Below are positions 1 to 12,200 of a DNA stretch of 64,000 nucleotides, piece by piece; within the stretch, counting starts at the first letter, position 1, and each line of letters begins with the position of its first letter. The position numbers and the translations under genes were made by a program. The DNA is from Bolinopsis microptera (Eukaryota > Ctenophora > Tentaculata > Lobata > Bolinopsidae): assembly GCF_026151205.1 (NCBI RefSeq), contig NC_087084.1, positions 844,312 through 908,311 on the forward strand. Reading direction: 5' to 3'. The notes under the pieces are model-generated. The model saw nothing but the letters and a program-made list of their open reading frames with translations. It was not told the DNA's origin and did no database searches.

Positions 1-134
1 CACAGAAAAGTGAAGTTGACCCGTGCTTTCCATTAGTGAAATGTGAAAATACTACGGGGATCCTGAAGGTCTCACAAACAAGAACTATTGTATTACTAAC
101 TACAAGACATTACTACAACTAACCGTTACTTCAG

Positions 135-257
135 GTGGGGGAGACTAGATCTCCTAAAGAGTTGTTAGCAATGTCACTAGCTGAGTTAGAAGAAGCTGCC
201 TACGATAATTACCTGCTCAATCTTGAAAACTTCTACGTTAAAATGTTCAACAATAAG
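135..257 (+). CDS. VPS13: VPS13 exon 1 of window
   Basis: The exon has 41 codons, phase 0 to phase 0, between acceptor cttcag and donor AATAAG|gtacat. It encodes VGETRSPKELLAMSLAELEE and then AAYDNYLLNLENFYVKMFNN. The ELEE-x-AYD-x(3)-L-x-L pattern is typical of the VPS13 segment before the conserved Trp-containing turn, which begins the next exon. Upstream exons lie left of the window. Confidence 0.85.
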
Positions 258-3200
258 GTACATTAAATAAAACTAAATTTAATATTATTAGTAACTGTTG
301 TTATACTGATCGCTTGTTTAAACTCAATCTAATAAAATCTTTAACCCTGAATCTTTAACCCCGGTCTAAGAACATGTCTGTCTGCACATTCCCATAGTTA
401 CTAGTGGTTACTAGTGGTTACCAGTGGTTACTAGTGCGTGGTTACTAGTGGTTACTAGTGGTTACAAGTTGTTACTAGTGGTTACTAGTGGTTACTAGTG
501 GTTACTAGTGGTTAACATTCCCATGAACAAGAGTAATTATAGGAAGATTGGGAGAACGATCTAGCAATAACACACGACTCCTTTATACTCTACCCTGTAC
601 GACTCAATATAAATCTGTCTAACTCTATCCTGCCTGACGATAAGAAGCTACCTAAAACCAAGTGCCGGGGACATCTGGACTCTGTTAAAGTTGTAATGTC
701 AGATGTGAAGATTCAGCATTTGTATAGGTTAGGGTTATTTAGTTTAGAGTCATTGTGTGTAGAATTGCTTTATTTCACATTTTCTCAATTAGAGAATAGT
801 TAAAGCGATTGAGAAAGTATTATTACAATATTGATAAAAGTAGCAGAAAACTCTTACTCGATAATAGACTGGTGCAGTCCGTAGATTGCGTGATGGTTGT
901 GAAGATGCCAACTTCTAAACCTCTCAATAGGTTCAATAGGTAGGTAGTATAATTACTAACAGTACACAGTACACAGTACACAGTACACAGTACACAGTAC
1001 ACAGTACACAGTACACAGTACACAGTACACAGTACACAGTACACAGTACACAGTACACAGTACACAGTACACAGTACACAGTATAACAATTGCACTGCCC
1101 AGGATAATAAACAGTTTACCAAAGTCGGAGCCAGCTGAAGTTAAGAGTAAAAACTCAGTGGTAGGACTAGATGATAACTGGGTAGACGCAGCTCAACTAG
1201 CTGCTGTTACTAATATAGTTACAGGTCAGAATGTTATTATAATGCAAGTTATATCAACAATTCCTGTAATGCTAGCACTAAACATCGTGATACCATTTAA
1301 ATTCCTTTATTTCTGGCAGCATTCTAAAGAAGTGAAGTCATTGTGAAGATGATAAACAATATAGCTAGATTATGTAGGTGTGCAAAAGGGTGTTTTCTAA
1401 AGAAACACTTAGCTTGTCCTCCTGTAGATCTGTAGATCTCTAGAAGAGGTATAGCAATTAATAACAAAGCAGAATGTGTTCAATGCGGGCTCAGCTGAGT
1501 TTACTTCCAGCTACCACTAGTTTACGAGACATTTATAAAATGAAAGTAGCGCGCGGCGCAATGTCAGCACCTCATCACGCGAGTAAAAACCGCGCGGCGC
1601 CATGTGTGAAATGAATATTTTCATGAGGCTAGCTTCCGCAACAAGCGCAATTTATTACAGCTTCTGTGAAAATATTCGTATGAAAGGTTTTTCTTAAGGA
1701 ATGTGTCGTCCATATTCCCATGAAACATCGGAAAAAGTTGTCCGATTGAAACTGATCAGGGAGTTAATTCCCAGCTTCTCCTATTATTACCCTGACTGTG
1801 TGGAAATCATGGTTAGCACCTTCACAAAACTTTCACTGAATTTCAGAGTCGCGCAGGAACTACAGACTAAAGAAGTTGAAACCTTGTGTTTCCTTTTCTG
1901 ACAATACCCAATCTTCTGACCGACCGACTACTGACTCCTCGACTCACAAATCTGGGTCTGAGAAGAAACTTGTGAAAGGGATCCTAAAAAGTAACACAAT
2001 TCAAAATCTAATACACCCGCTCCTTGAGCAAAGCTATTATGACAATTAGAAAATAAATTAGTGTTAACTCCCGTCTCCCTCCTTGAACAATCAATTTAGA
2101 AATGTTCACAGTTCCAACATTAAAACACCTAGTACTGACTATTTAATCCCAGGGAAAGTGTCCACACCCTCCGAAAATGCCAAATCCCCATTATCTGCTG
2201 TTTCCATCTCAACTGAGGCTTCCGACGATTTCTTTGACGCTCCAGACCACTTTTTAGTGGAGGAGGATGGACTGATAACAGAGGTATTTGTTTTGTGACT
2301 GATAACAGTTTTAAAAGAGCAAAAATTAGAAACTAATAGCGATTTTTACTGGTTCATTTATTTTGTATCTGTTGTGACGGAAAATAAATAAAGTATTCCT
2401 GGATTTACATTGAAAATGTATTTTTCAGAGGGAATCTCTGAATATAATCAGTCAGACAGTGCTTCTAGCAGACTTTACACTAAACGTTATTGTATTAGAC
2501 GTCGTAAAACAAAGTGAGTTATCTGCTGTTATAACGTTAGGGGGGGGGGGGGGGGGGGGGCACCATTAAATGTCACCCCGACCCTGAAAATGCCCGAATG
2601 TCGATGAAATTTTGCTACGAATTTCGAAGCTTTTTGATTAAGAGATTTAATGTGATAAACATTGTTATTTATTTCAGGTCGTTACGAAGGGAAAGTAGTG
2701 TTGAAGTAAACATTGTTAAGGTGTTATTTATTTCAGGTCGTTACGAAGGGAAGGTAGTGTTGAAGTAAACATTGTTAAGGTGTTATTTATTTCAGGTCGT
2801 TACGAAGGGAAAGTAGTGTTGAAGTAAACATTGTTAAGGTGTTATTTATTTCAGGTCGTTACGAAGGGAAGGTAGTGTTGAAGTAAACATTGTTATTTAT
2901 TTCAGGTCGTTACGAAGGGAAGGTAGTGTTGAAGTAAACATTGTTATTTATTTCAGGTCGTTACGAAGGGAAGGTAGTGTTGAAGTAAACATTGTTATTT
3001 ATTTCAGGTCGTTACGAAGGGAAGGTAGTGTTGAAGTAAACATTGTTATTTATTTCAGGTCGTTACGAAGGGAAGGTAGTGTTGAAGTAAACATTGTTAA
3101 GGTGTTATTTATTTCAGGTCGTTACGAAAGGAAGGTAGTGTTGAAGTAAACATTGTTATTTATTTCAGGTCGTTACGAAGGGAAGGTAGTGTTGAAGTAA

Positions 3201-6200
3201 ACATTGTTATTTATTTCAGGTCGTTACGAAGGGAAGGTAGTGTTGAAGTAAACATTGTTATTTATTTCAGGTCGTTACGAAGGGAAGGTAGTGTTGAAGT
3301 AAACATTGTTATTTATTTCAGGTCGTTACGAAGGGAAGGTAGTGTTGAAGTAAACATTGTTATTTATTTCAGGTCGTTACGAAGGGAAGGTAGTGTTGAA
3401 GTAAACATTGTTATTTATTTCAGGTCGTTACGAAGGGAAGGTAGTGTTGAAGTAAACATTGTTATTTATTTCAGGTCGTTACGAAGGGAAGGTAGTGTTG
3501 AAGTAAACATTGTTATTTATTTCAGGTCGTTACGAAGGGAAGGTAGTGTTGAAGTAAACATTGTTATTTATTTCAGGTCGTTACGAAGGGAAGGTAGTGT
3601 TGAAGTAAACATTGTTATTTATTTCAGGTCGTTACGAAGGGAAGGTAGTGTTGAAGTAAACATTGTTATTTATTTCAGGTCGTTACGAAGGGAAGGTAGT
3701 GTTGAAGTAAACATTGTTATTTATTTCAGGTCGTTACGAAGGGAAGGTAGTGTTGAAGTAAACATTGTTGTTTATTTCAGGTCGTTACGAAGGGAAAGTA
3801 GTGTTGAAGTAAACATTGTTAAGGTGTTATTTATTTCAGGTCGTTACGAAGGGAAGGTAGTGTTGAAGTAAACATTGTTATTTATTTCAGGTCGTTACGA
3901 AGGGAAAGTAGTGTTGAAGTAAACATTGTTATTTATTTCAGGTCGTTACGAAGGGAAAGTAGTGTTGAAGTAAACATTGTTATTTATTTCAGGTCGTTAC
4001 GAAGGGAAAGTAGTGTTGAAGTAAACATTGTTAAGGTGTTATTTATTTCAGGTCGTTACGAAGGGAAGGTAGTGTTGAAGTAAACATTGTTAAGGTGTTA
4101 TTTATTTCAGGTCGTTACGAAGGGAAGGTAGTGTTGAAGTAAACATTGTTATTTATTTCAGGTCGTTACGAAGGGAAGGTAGTGTTGAAGTAAACATTGT
4201 TATTTATTTCAGGTCGTTACGAAGGGAAGGTAGTGTTGAAGTAAACATTGTTATTTATTTCAGGTCGTTACGAAGGGAAGGTAGTGTTGAAGTAAACATT
4301 GTTGTTTATTTCAGGTCGTTACGAAGGGAAAGTAGTGTTGAAGTAAACATTGTTAAGGTGTTGTTTTATTTCAGGTCGTTACGAAGGGAAAGTAGTATTG
4401 AAGTAAACATTGTTATTTATTTCAGGTCGTTACGAAGGGAAGGTAGTGTTGAAGTAAACATTGTTCAGGTGTTATTTATTTCAGGTCGTTACGAAGGGAA
4501 GGTAGTGTTGAAGTAAACATTGTTATTTATTTCAGGTCGTTACGAAGGGAAGGTAGTGTTGAAGTAAACATTGTTAAGGTGTTATTTATTTCAGGTCGTT
4601 ACGAAGGGAAGGTAGTGTTGAAGTAAACATTGTTAAGGTGTTATTTATTTCAGGTCGTTACGAAGGGAAGGTAGTGTTGAAGTAAACATTGTTAAGGTGT
4701 TATTTATTTCAGGTCGTTACGAAGGGAAGGTAGTGTTGAAGTCCCTAATAAAGAATATCACAGCAACCTTTGTTAAAACAACCTGGATGCAGAAAATAGA
4801 GGCCTCTCTGGGGGAGATTACCATGCTGGATTGTTTTACTTCTGAGGAACCCTTACATCTCATATCATCCCCTCCTGACGGTTAGTTACTAGTGGTTACT
4901 AGTGGTTACTAGTGGTTACTAGTGGTTACTAGTGGTTACTAGTGGTTACTAGTGGTTACATCTCATATCATCCCCTCCTGCCGGTTAGTTACTAGTGGTT
5001 ACTAGTGGTTACTAGTGGTTACTAGTGGTTACTAGTGGTTACTAGTGGTTACTAGTGGTTACTAGTGGTTAAATCTCATATCATCCCCCCTGACGGTTAG
5101 TTACTAGTGGTTACTAGTGGTTACTAGTGGTTACTAGTGGTTACTAGTGGTTACTAGTGGTTACTAGTGGTTACTAGTGGTTACTAGTGGTTACATCTCA
5201 TATCATCCCCCCTGACGGTTAGTTACTAGTGGTTACTAGTGGTTACTAGTGGTTACCATTGGTTAATTTTGGTTACTAGTGAACTTTTGTTACAGCGGTA
5301 ACTATGACGTCACTATGCGTTGTGATGACGTAATGTTCAGGTAAACTGATCTCAATAGCAGCCCAGATGAATGACCCCACTTCACCTTACTTTGAGAACG
5401 ACTTTAAGAACACGGAGATTGCAGTTCTGGGCACATTCGACCAGATATCGGCTAAAATACACGTCGACTCTTTTTGTAACATCTACGAGTTTGGTGAGTG
5501 GTTACTAGTGGTTACTGGTGGTTACTAGTGGTTACTAGTGGTAACTAGTGGTTACAAGTGGTTACTAGTGGTTACTGGTGGTTACTAGTGGTTACTGGTT
5601 ACTAGTGGTTACTTAACTTTATATATAAACACCTCCGGACTACTGCTCTCTATACGTTTAACAAATTATAGTAGTAGTAAATCTTTCAAAGTACGAAATA
5701 TCTCTTTAAAAGAGCATCCTAGGCACCTTATAGATATCAAAACGCATAAAAAAGAAAACAAAAACATCAACCATCTTCTAACTTCTTCCACTCCTCCCTA
5801 TCTAAAGCTAAAAATCTAAGGTCTTCGAAATCAGTCAAATTCTTAAGTCTAATATCAAGATTTATCAAATTATAGTGAGATAAAAAAATAACAACCGAAT
5901 CAACTAATTGTTTCTAAACTATGATAAACCGTTAATACCTTAATAAAACCCAAATTCAAAATATTAAATAAATAATTTGTAGCAATGTCCGTGCTGCCCC
6001 AGTCAAGTGAGGAAGTATCTGGACTAGAGGAGAAGGAGGAGGAGAAGAGTGGGGCTGGTGGGGAAATGAAGAGGTACTCTTCTGATGAGAGCATTAATGA
6101 GGATCTTATCAAGGTAACTAATGGTTACTAGTGGTTACTAGTGGTTACTAATGGTTCCTACTTCCTAGTGGTTACTAGTGGTTACTAGTGGTTACTAATG

Positions 6201-9200
6201 GTTACTAGTGGTTACTAATGGTTACTAGTGGTTATTACTTTATTAGTGGTTACTAAAGTTTACTATAAGGTATTAATAGTTCAAACTGAAACTCCTTTTA
6301 ATGTTTTTGCACAACAAGAGTAGGAAATAATAAAACGACTTGTCGAACACATCAGTTCCAAGTAGAAAACATTTCTACTGTTTAAAAAGTGTCGTTACAG
6401 ATTCACGTGGCTGCCGTAGTGAACAACATTAACATAATCGTAGACAGCAGTCAGAGGACATATGCAGACATATCCATTACTAGTTGTAATGCAGAGGTTA
6501 GTGGGTATTTAATATAGTAATATACTAGTTACATACTAGTAATATTCAATGTTAATTACTTATGATTTTTAATTTAAATAACTTACTTACTTTAGGTATA
6601 ATAGGGTATAATAAGATAATAGTATAATGACGTCTCGTGGTATTACAATGACGTCACGTGGTATTATAATGACGTCACGTGGTATTGCAATGCCGTCACG
6701 TGGTATTACAATGACGTCACGTGGTATTACAATGACGTCACGTGGTATTACAATGACGTCATGTGGTATTACAATGACGTCACGTGGTATTACAATGACG
6801 TCACGTGGTATTACAATGACGTCATGTGGTATTACAATGACGTCACGTGGTATTACAATGACGTCACGTGGTATTACAATGACGTCACGTGGTATTACAA
6901 TGACGTCACGTGGTATTACAATGACGTCACGTGGTATTACAATGACGTCATGTGGTATTACAATGACGTCACGTGGTATTACAATGACGTCACGTGGTAT
7001 TGCAATGCCGTCACGTGGTATTACAATGACGTCACGTGGTATTAAAATGACGTCACGTGGTATTACAATGACGTCACGTGGTATTACAATGACGTCATGT
7101 GGTATTACAATGACGTCACGTGGTATTGCAATGACGTCACGTGGTATTGCAATGACGTCACGTGGTATTGCAATGACGTCACGTGGTATTACAATGACGT
7201 CACGTGGTATTGCAATGCCGTCACGTGGTATTGCAATGACGTCACGTGGTATTACAATGACGTCACGTGGTATTACAATGACGTCATGTGGTATTACAAT
7301 GACGTCACGTGGTATTACAATGACGTCACGTGGTATTACAATGACGTCACGTGGTATTACAATGACGTCACGTGGTATTACAATGACGTCACGTGGTATT
7401 ACAATGACGTCACGTGGTATTACAATGACGTCACGTGGTATTACAATGACGTCACGTGGTATTACAATGACGTCACGTGGTATTACAATGACGTCACGTG
7501 GTATTACAATGACGTCACGTGGTATTACAATGACGTCACGTGGTATTACAATGACGTCACGTGGTATTACAATGACGTCACGTGGTATTACAATGACGTC
7601 ACGTGGTATTACAATGACGTCACGTGGTATTACAATGACGTCACGTGGTATTACAATGACGTCACGTGGTATTACAATGACGTCACATGATAACTACAGG
7701 TGATAGTAAAGGAGAACACTACAGAAGTGAACAGCTCTCTCAAGTCACTAGATGTTAAGCAGCCTTCCAGTCACATTACCTACAACAATATACTCACTGT
7801 GGAGAGCAGTATCTACCAGGAGCTTATCTCATTCCAGATGGTGTGTAGTTTTAAACAGTGTAACCATGGTTACCGTGCAAAGTTCTAATTGATTACCCTA
7901 GTTAATTAACTAATTACTATTTATTTCAATGTTTGGGAATGAAACTCTTGGACCATGTTACCATGGTTACCTCTCCTCTATCAGATACAGTACCAGAAGA
8001 AGTTAGGGGAACTAGACCCCGACATGGAACTGAACATTAAGATGGGATCTCTTCATTTTATATTCCTCAACTATTTCGTACAGGTACTGTGGGTTTAGAA
8101 TATAATAACGTCATTTAAATGTAATGACGTCATTTAAATGTAATGACGTAACTTAATGACGTAACTGAATCTAGTGACGTCACTGTAATGACGTAACTTA
8201 ATCACCAAACTGAATCTAGTGACGTCACTGTAATGACGTCACACAATACCTCCTCAGAACCTGCTGCACGTGCTGGACGTGTTTAGTGTTGCGCGAGATA
8301 AGATGGTATCTGCGAGTATAGAGACAGCTAAACTAGCGCAACAGTCCACCACTTCCTCACTGGTAGTGCTAAACCTGGAGGTGGAGAGCCCGGTAGTGAA
8401 GATACCGCGCAATTCTACCAGTGTAGAGGGGTACAAGGTTAAGTTGGGAAACATTAAACTGCAAAACAAGTTCTCCTTGACAAAGAAAAAGACTATAAAA
8501 GATGTTATCTCTATTGAACTGTCTCACATTGCCGTCTCCAGGTACGAAAACTTGCCCAACATTTCAAAAATGTTTCACTATTAAAATTATTTTCGATTAG
8601 TACTTTTCTTTTCTAGTTTTTAGCGGAAACTCGATATTGCCAGGCAACCCGTGATACTGACGTCACGTGGTATTATGATGACGTCACGTGGTATTATGAT
8701 GACGTCACGTGGTATTATAATGACGTCACGTGGTATTTGAAGGATTCACGTGGTATTATGATTACGTCATGTGGTGTAATTAACTGTACATTTCAACAGG
8801 GTGATCCTGGGTAGCTACGGGGACGTTTTAAGAGAACGAGATATTTTAGAACCGTATGAGATGGAGCTGAAAATAACACGGTACCTCACTGAAGATGCTA
8901 ATATCAGTGTTAATACCACACTTAAACAAATCCACGCTAATCTTGGTAAGATGCTAATATCAGTGTTAATACCACACTTAAACAAATCCACGCTAATCTT
9001 GGTAAGATGCTAATATCAGTGTTAATACCACACTTAAACAAATCCACGCTAATCTTGGTAATACGCTAATATCAGTGTTAATACCACACTTAAACAAATC
9101 CACGCTAATCTTGGTAAGATGCTAATATCAGTGTTAATACCACACTTAAACAAATCCACGCTAATCTTGGTAAGATGCTAATATCAGTGTTAATACCACA

Positions 9201-12200
9201 CTTAAACAAATCCACGCTAATCTTGGTAAGATGCTAATATCAGTGTTTATACCACACTTAAACAAATCCACGCTAATCTTGGTAAGATGCTAATATCAGT
9301 GTTAATACCACACTTAAACAAATCCACGCTAATCTTGGTAAGATGCTAATATCAGTGTTAATACCACACTTAAACAAATCCACGCTAATCTTGGTAAGAT
9401 GCTAATATCAGTGTTAATACCACACTTAAACAAATCCACGCTAATCTTGGTAAGATGCTAATATCAGTGTTAATACCACACTTAAACAAATCCACGCTAA
9501 TCTTGGTAAGATGCTAATATCAGTGTTAATACCACACTTAAACAAATCCACGCTAATCTTGGTAAGATGCTAATATCAGTGTTAATACCACACTTAAACA
9601 AATCCACGCTAATCTTGGTAAGATGCTAATATCAGTGTTAATACCACACTTAAACAAATCCACGCTAATCTTGGTAAGATGCTAATATCAGTGTTAATAC
9701 CACACTTAAACAAATCCACGCTAATCTTGGTAAGATGCTAATATCAGTGTTAATACCACACTTAAACAAATCCACGCTAATCTTGGTAAGATGCTAATAT
9801 CAGTATTAATACCACACTTAAACAAATCCACGCTAATCTTGGTAAGATGCTAATATCAGTGTTAATACCACACTTAAACAAATCCACGCTAATCTTGGTA
9901 AGATGCTAATATCAGTGTTAATACCACACTTAAACAAATCCACGCTAATCTTGGTAAGATGCTAATATCAGTGTTAATACCACACTTAAACAAATCCACG
10001 CTAATCTTGGTAAGATGCTAATATCAGTGTTTATACCACACTTAAACAAATCCACGCTAATCTTGGTAAGATGCTAATATCAGTGTTAATACCACACTTA
10101 AACAAATCCACGCTAATCTTGGTAAGATGCTAATATCAGTGTTAATACCACACTTAAACAAATCCACGCTAATCTTGGTAAGATGCTAATATCAGTGTTA
10201 ATACCACACTTAAACAAATCCACGCTAATCTTGGTAAGATGCTAATATCAGTGTTTATACCACACTTAAACAAATCCACGCTAATCTTGGTAAGATGCTA
10301 ATATCAGTGTTAATACCACACTTAAACAAATCCACGCTAATCTTGGTAAGATGCTAATATCAGTGTTAATACCACACTTAAACAAATCCACGCTAATCTT
10401 GGTAAGATGCTAATATCAGTGTTAATACCACACTTAAACAAATCCACGCTAATCTTGGTAAGATGCTAATATCAGTGTTAATACCACACTTAAACAAATC
10501 CACGCTAATCTTGGTAAGATGCTAATATCAGTGTTAATACCACACTTAAACAAATCCACGCTAATCTTGGTAAGATGCTAATATCAGTGTTAATACCACA
10601 CTTAAACAAATCCACGCTAATCTTGGTAAGATGCTAATATCAGTGTTAATACCACACTTAAACAAATCCACGCTAATCTTGGTAAGATGCTAATATCAGT
10701 GTTAATACCACACTTAAACAAATCCACGCTAATCTTGGTAAGATGCTAATATCAGTGTTAATACCACACTTAAACAAATCCACGCTAATCTTGGTAAGTT
10801 TTATTGCGGGGCTCAATACGTTGCGGCTCATTTCTCAGTCACTGAGTATCTTCAATCTTGCTAGTATCATTCATTCGAAGAATATATCAAATTAAATAAC
10901 AATTATGTTCATTTTGAACGTTCATTTTTGTGGTTTAAGATATTTTGAATGATCGATATTTAAAAAAAGAGATATCATGATACGGTGTGATTAGTTCAAC
11001 ATTACAGGCTATGAAGACTATCACATGGCCTTGAAGATTTTGGAGGAAAACTTGGCGGAAACTGGAGACAGAGTTTTGGAAGTCACTCCGCAAGCAATCA
11101 TCACTAATGATGAGGTAATAACGTAAAGTTAATAAGTTGAGGTAATAACTTAAAGTTAATAAGTTGAGGTAATAACGTTAAGTTAATAAGTTGAGGTAAT
11201 AACGTTAAGTTAATAAGTTGAGGTAATAACGTAAAGTTAATAAGTTGAGGTAATAACTTAAAGTTAATAAGTTGAGGTAATAACGTTAAGTTAATAAGTT
11301 GAGGTAATAACGTTAAGTTAATAAGTTGAGGTAATAACGTAAAGTTAATAAGTTGAGGTAATAACGTTAAGTTAATAAGTTGAGGTAATAACGTTAAGTT
11401 AATAAGTTGAGGTAATAACGTTAAGTTAATAAGTTGAGGTAATAACGTTAAGTTAATAAGTTGAGGTAATAACGTAAAGTTAATAAGTTGAGGTAATAAC
11501 GTTAAGTTAATAAGTTGAGGTAATAACGTTAAGTTAATAAGTTGAGGTAATAACGTTAATTTAATAATTTGGTTTAAAAAAATAAAAGTTTTAGATTAGT
11601 TGAGTGATTTGCCGCGTAGTTTGGGGATAAAAAGAACTGCGGTAAATCTTTACTAGTGGTATTAGTAGTAGTATTAGTGGTATTAGTAGCTTCTTAATAA
11701 AGTAACAAGATTAGTTGCTCACTATTAATAAGTTGGTTATTAGTTTAATATTAATACATGTAGTCTGAATTAATAGCTGATTACTCACTATTAATAAGTT
11801 GGTTATTAGTTTAATATTAACACATGTAGTCTGAATTAATAGCTGATTACTCATGCTCTGTTTGATCCCATTCCCTCACTAATTAAGATCGTACCGTTAA
11901 TTTTTACATCAACTTTTACAAAGTATTTTCCACTGTTCGACTCAAAGATTACAATATTATCAAAAACTAAAATGTTCACAAATAAAGAGGTTGACAAATT
12001 AAACAAATTTTTATAATTCTGGTTTTTAAGTGACGTTACAAATGTATCCCATAGTTTTAACTTATTTTGTAAAACTATCTTTATAAATTTAAAACATAAG
12101 CCATGTACCCAAAAAGTAAACCATGCTGATCACTTTGTACTGTGTATATTACTTTCTTCTCACCGATCCTAAAAGACTAATTCCTCGTGGCATCACTGTT

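Noticed and set aside
823..1122. 99-codon - strand ORF with YCVLCTV repeats
   Set aside because: Produced by the 7-bp ACAGTAC repeat (three-unit period of 21 bp).
4697..4885. ORF starting at the ATG-like end of the acceptor array as an independent gene
   Set aside because: It is the VPS13 exon at 4713 read back into the array.
6627..7703. 358-codon ORF of MTSRGIT repeats, plus overlapping WYYNDVT ORFs
   Set aside because: They exist because the 21-bp unit is divisible by three and lacks stops in several frames; no gene signal, and the array lies inside a VPS13 intron.
8254..8469. - strand ORF of 71 codons
   Set aside because: Shadow of the long VPS13 exon at 8258-8541.
8893..10793. CRISPR-like regular array
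   Set aside because: Units are contiguous identical copies without unique spacers, in a eukaryotic intron.
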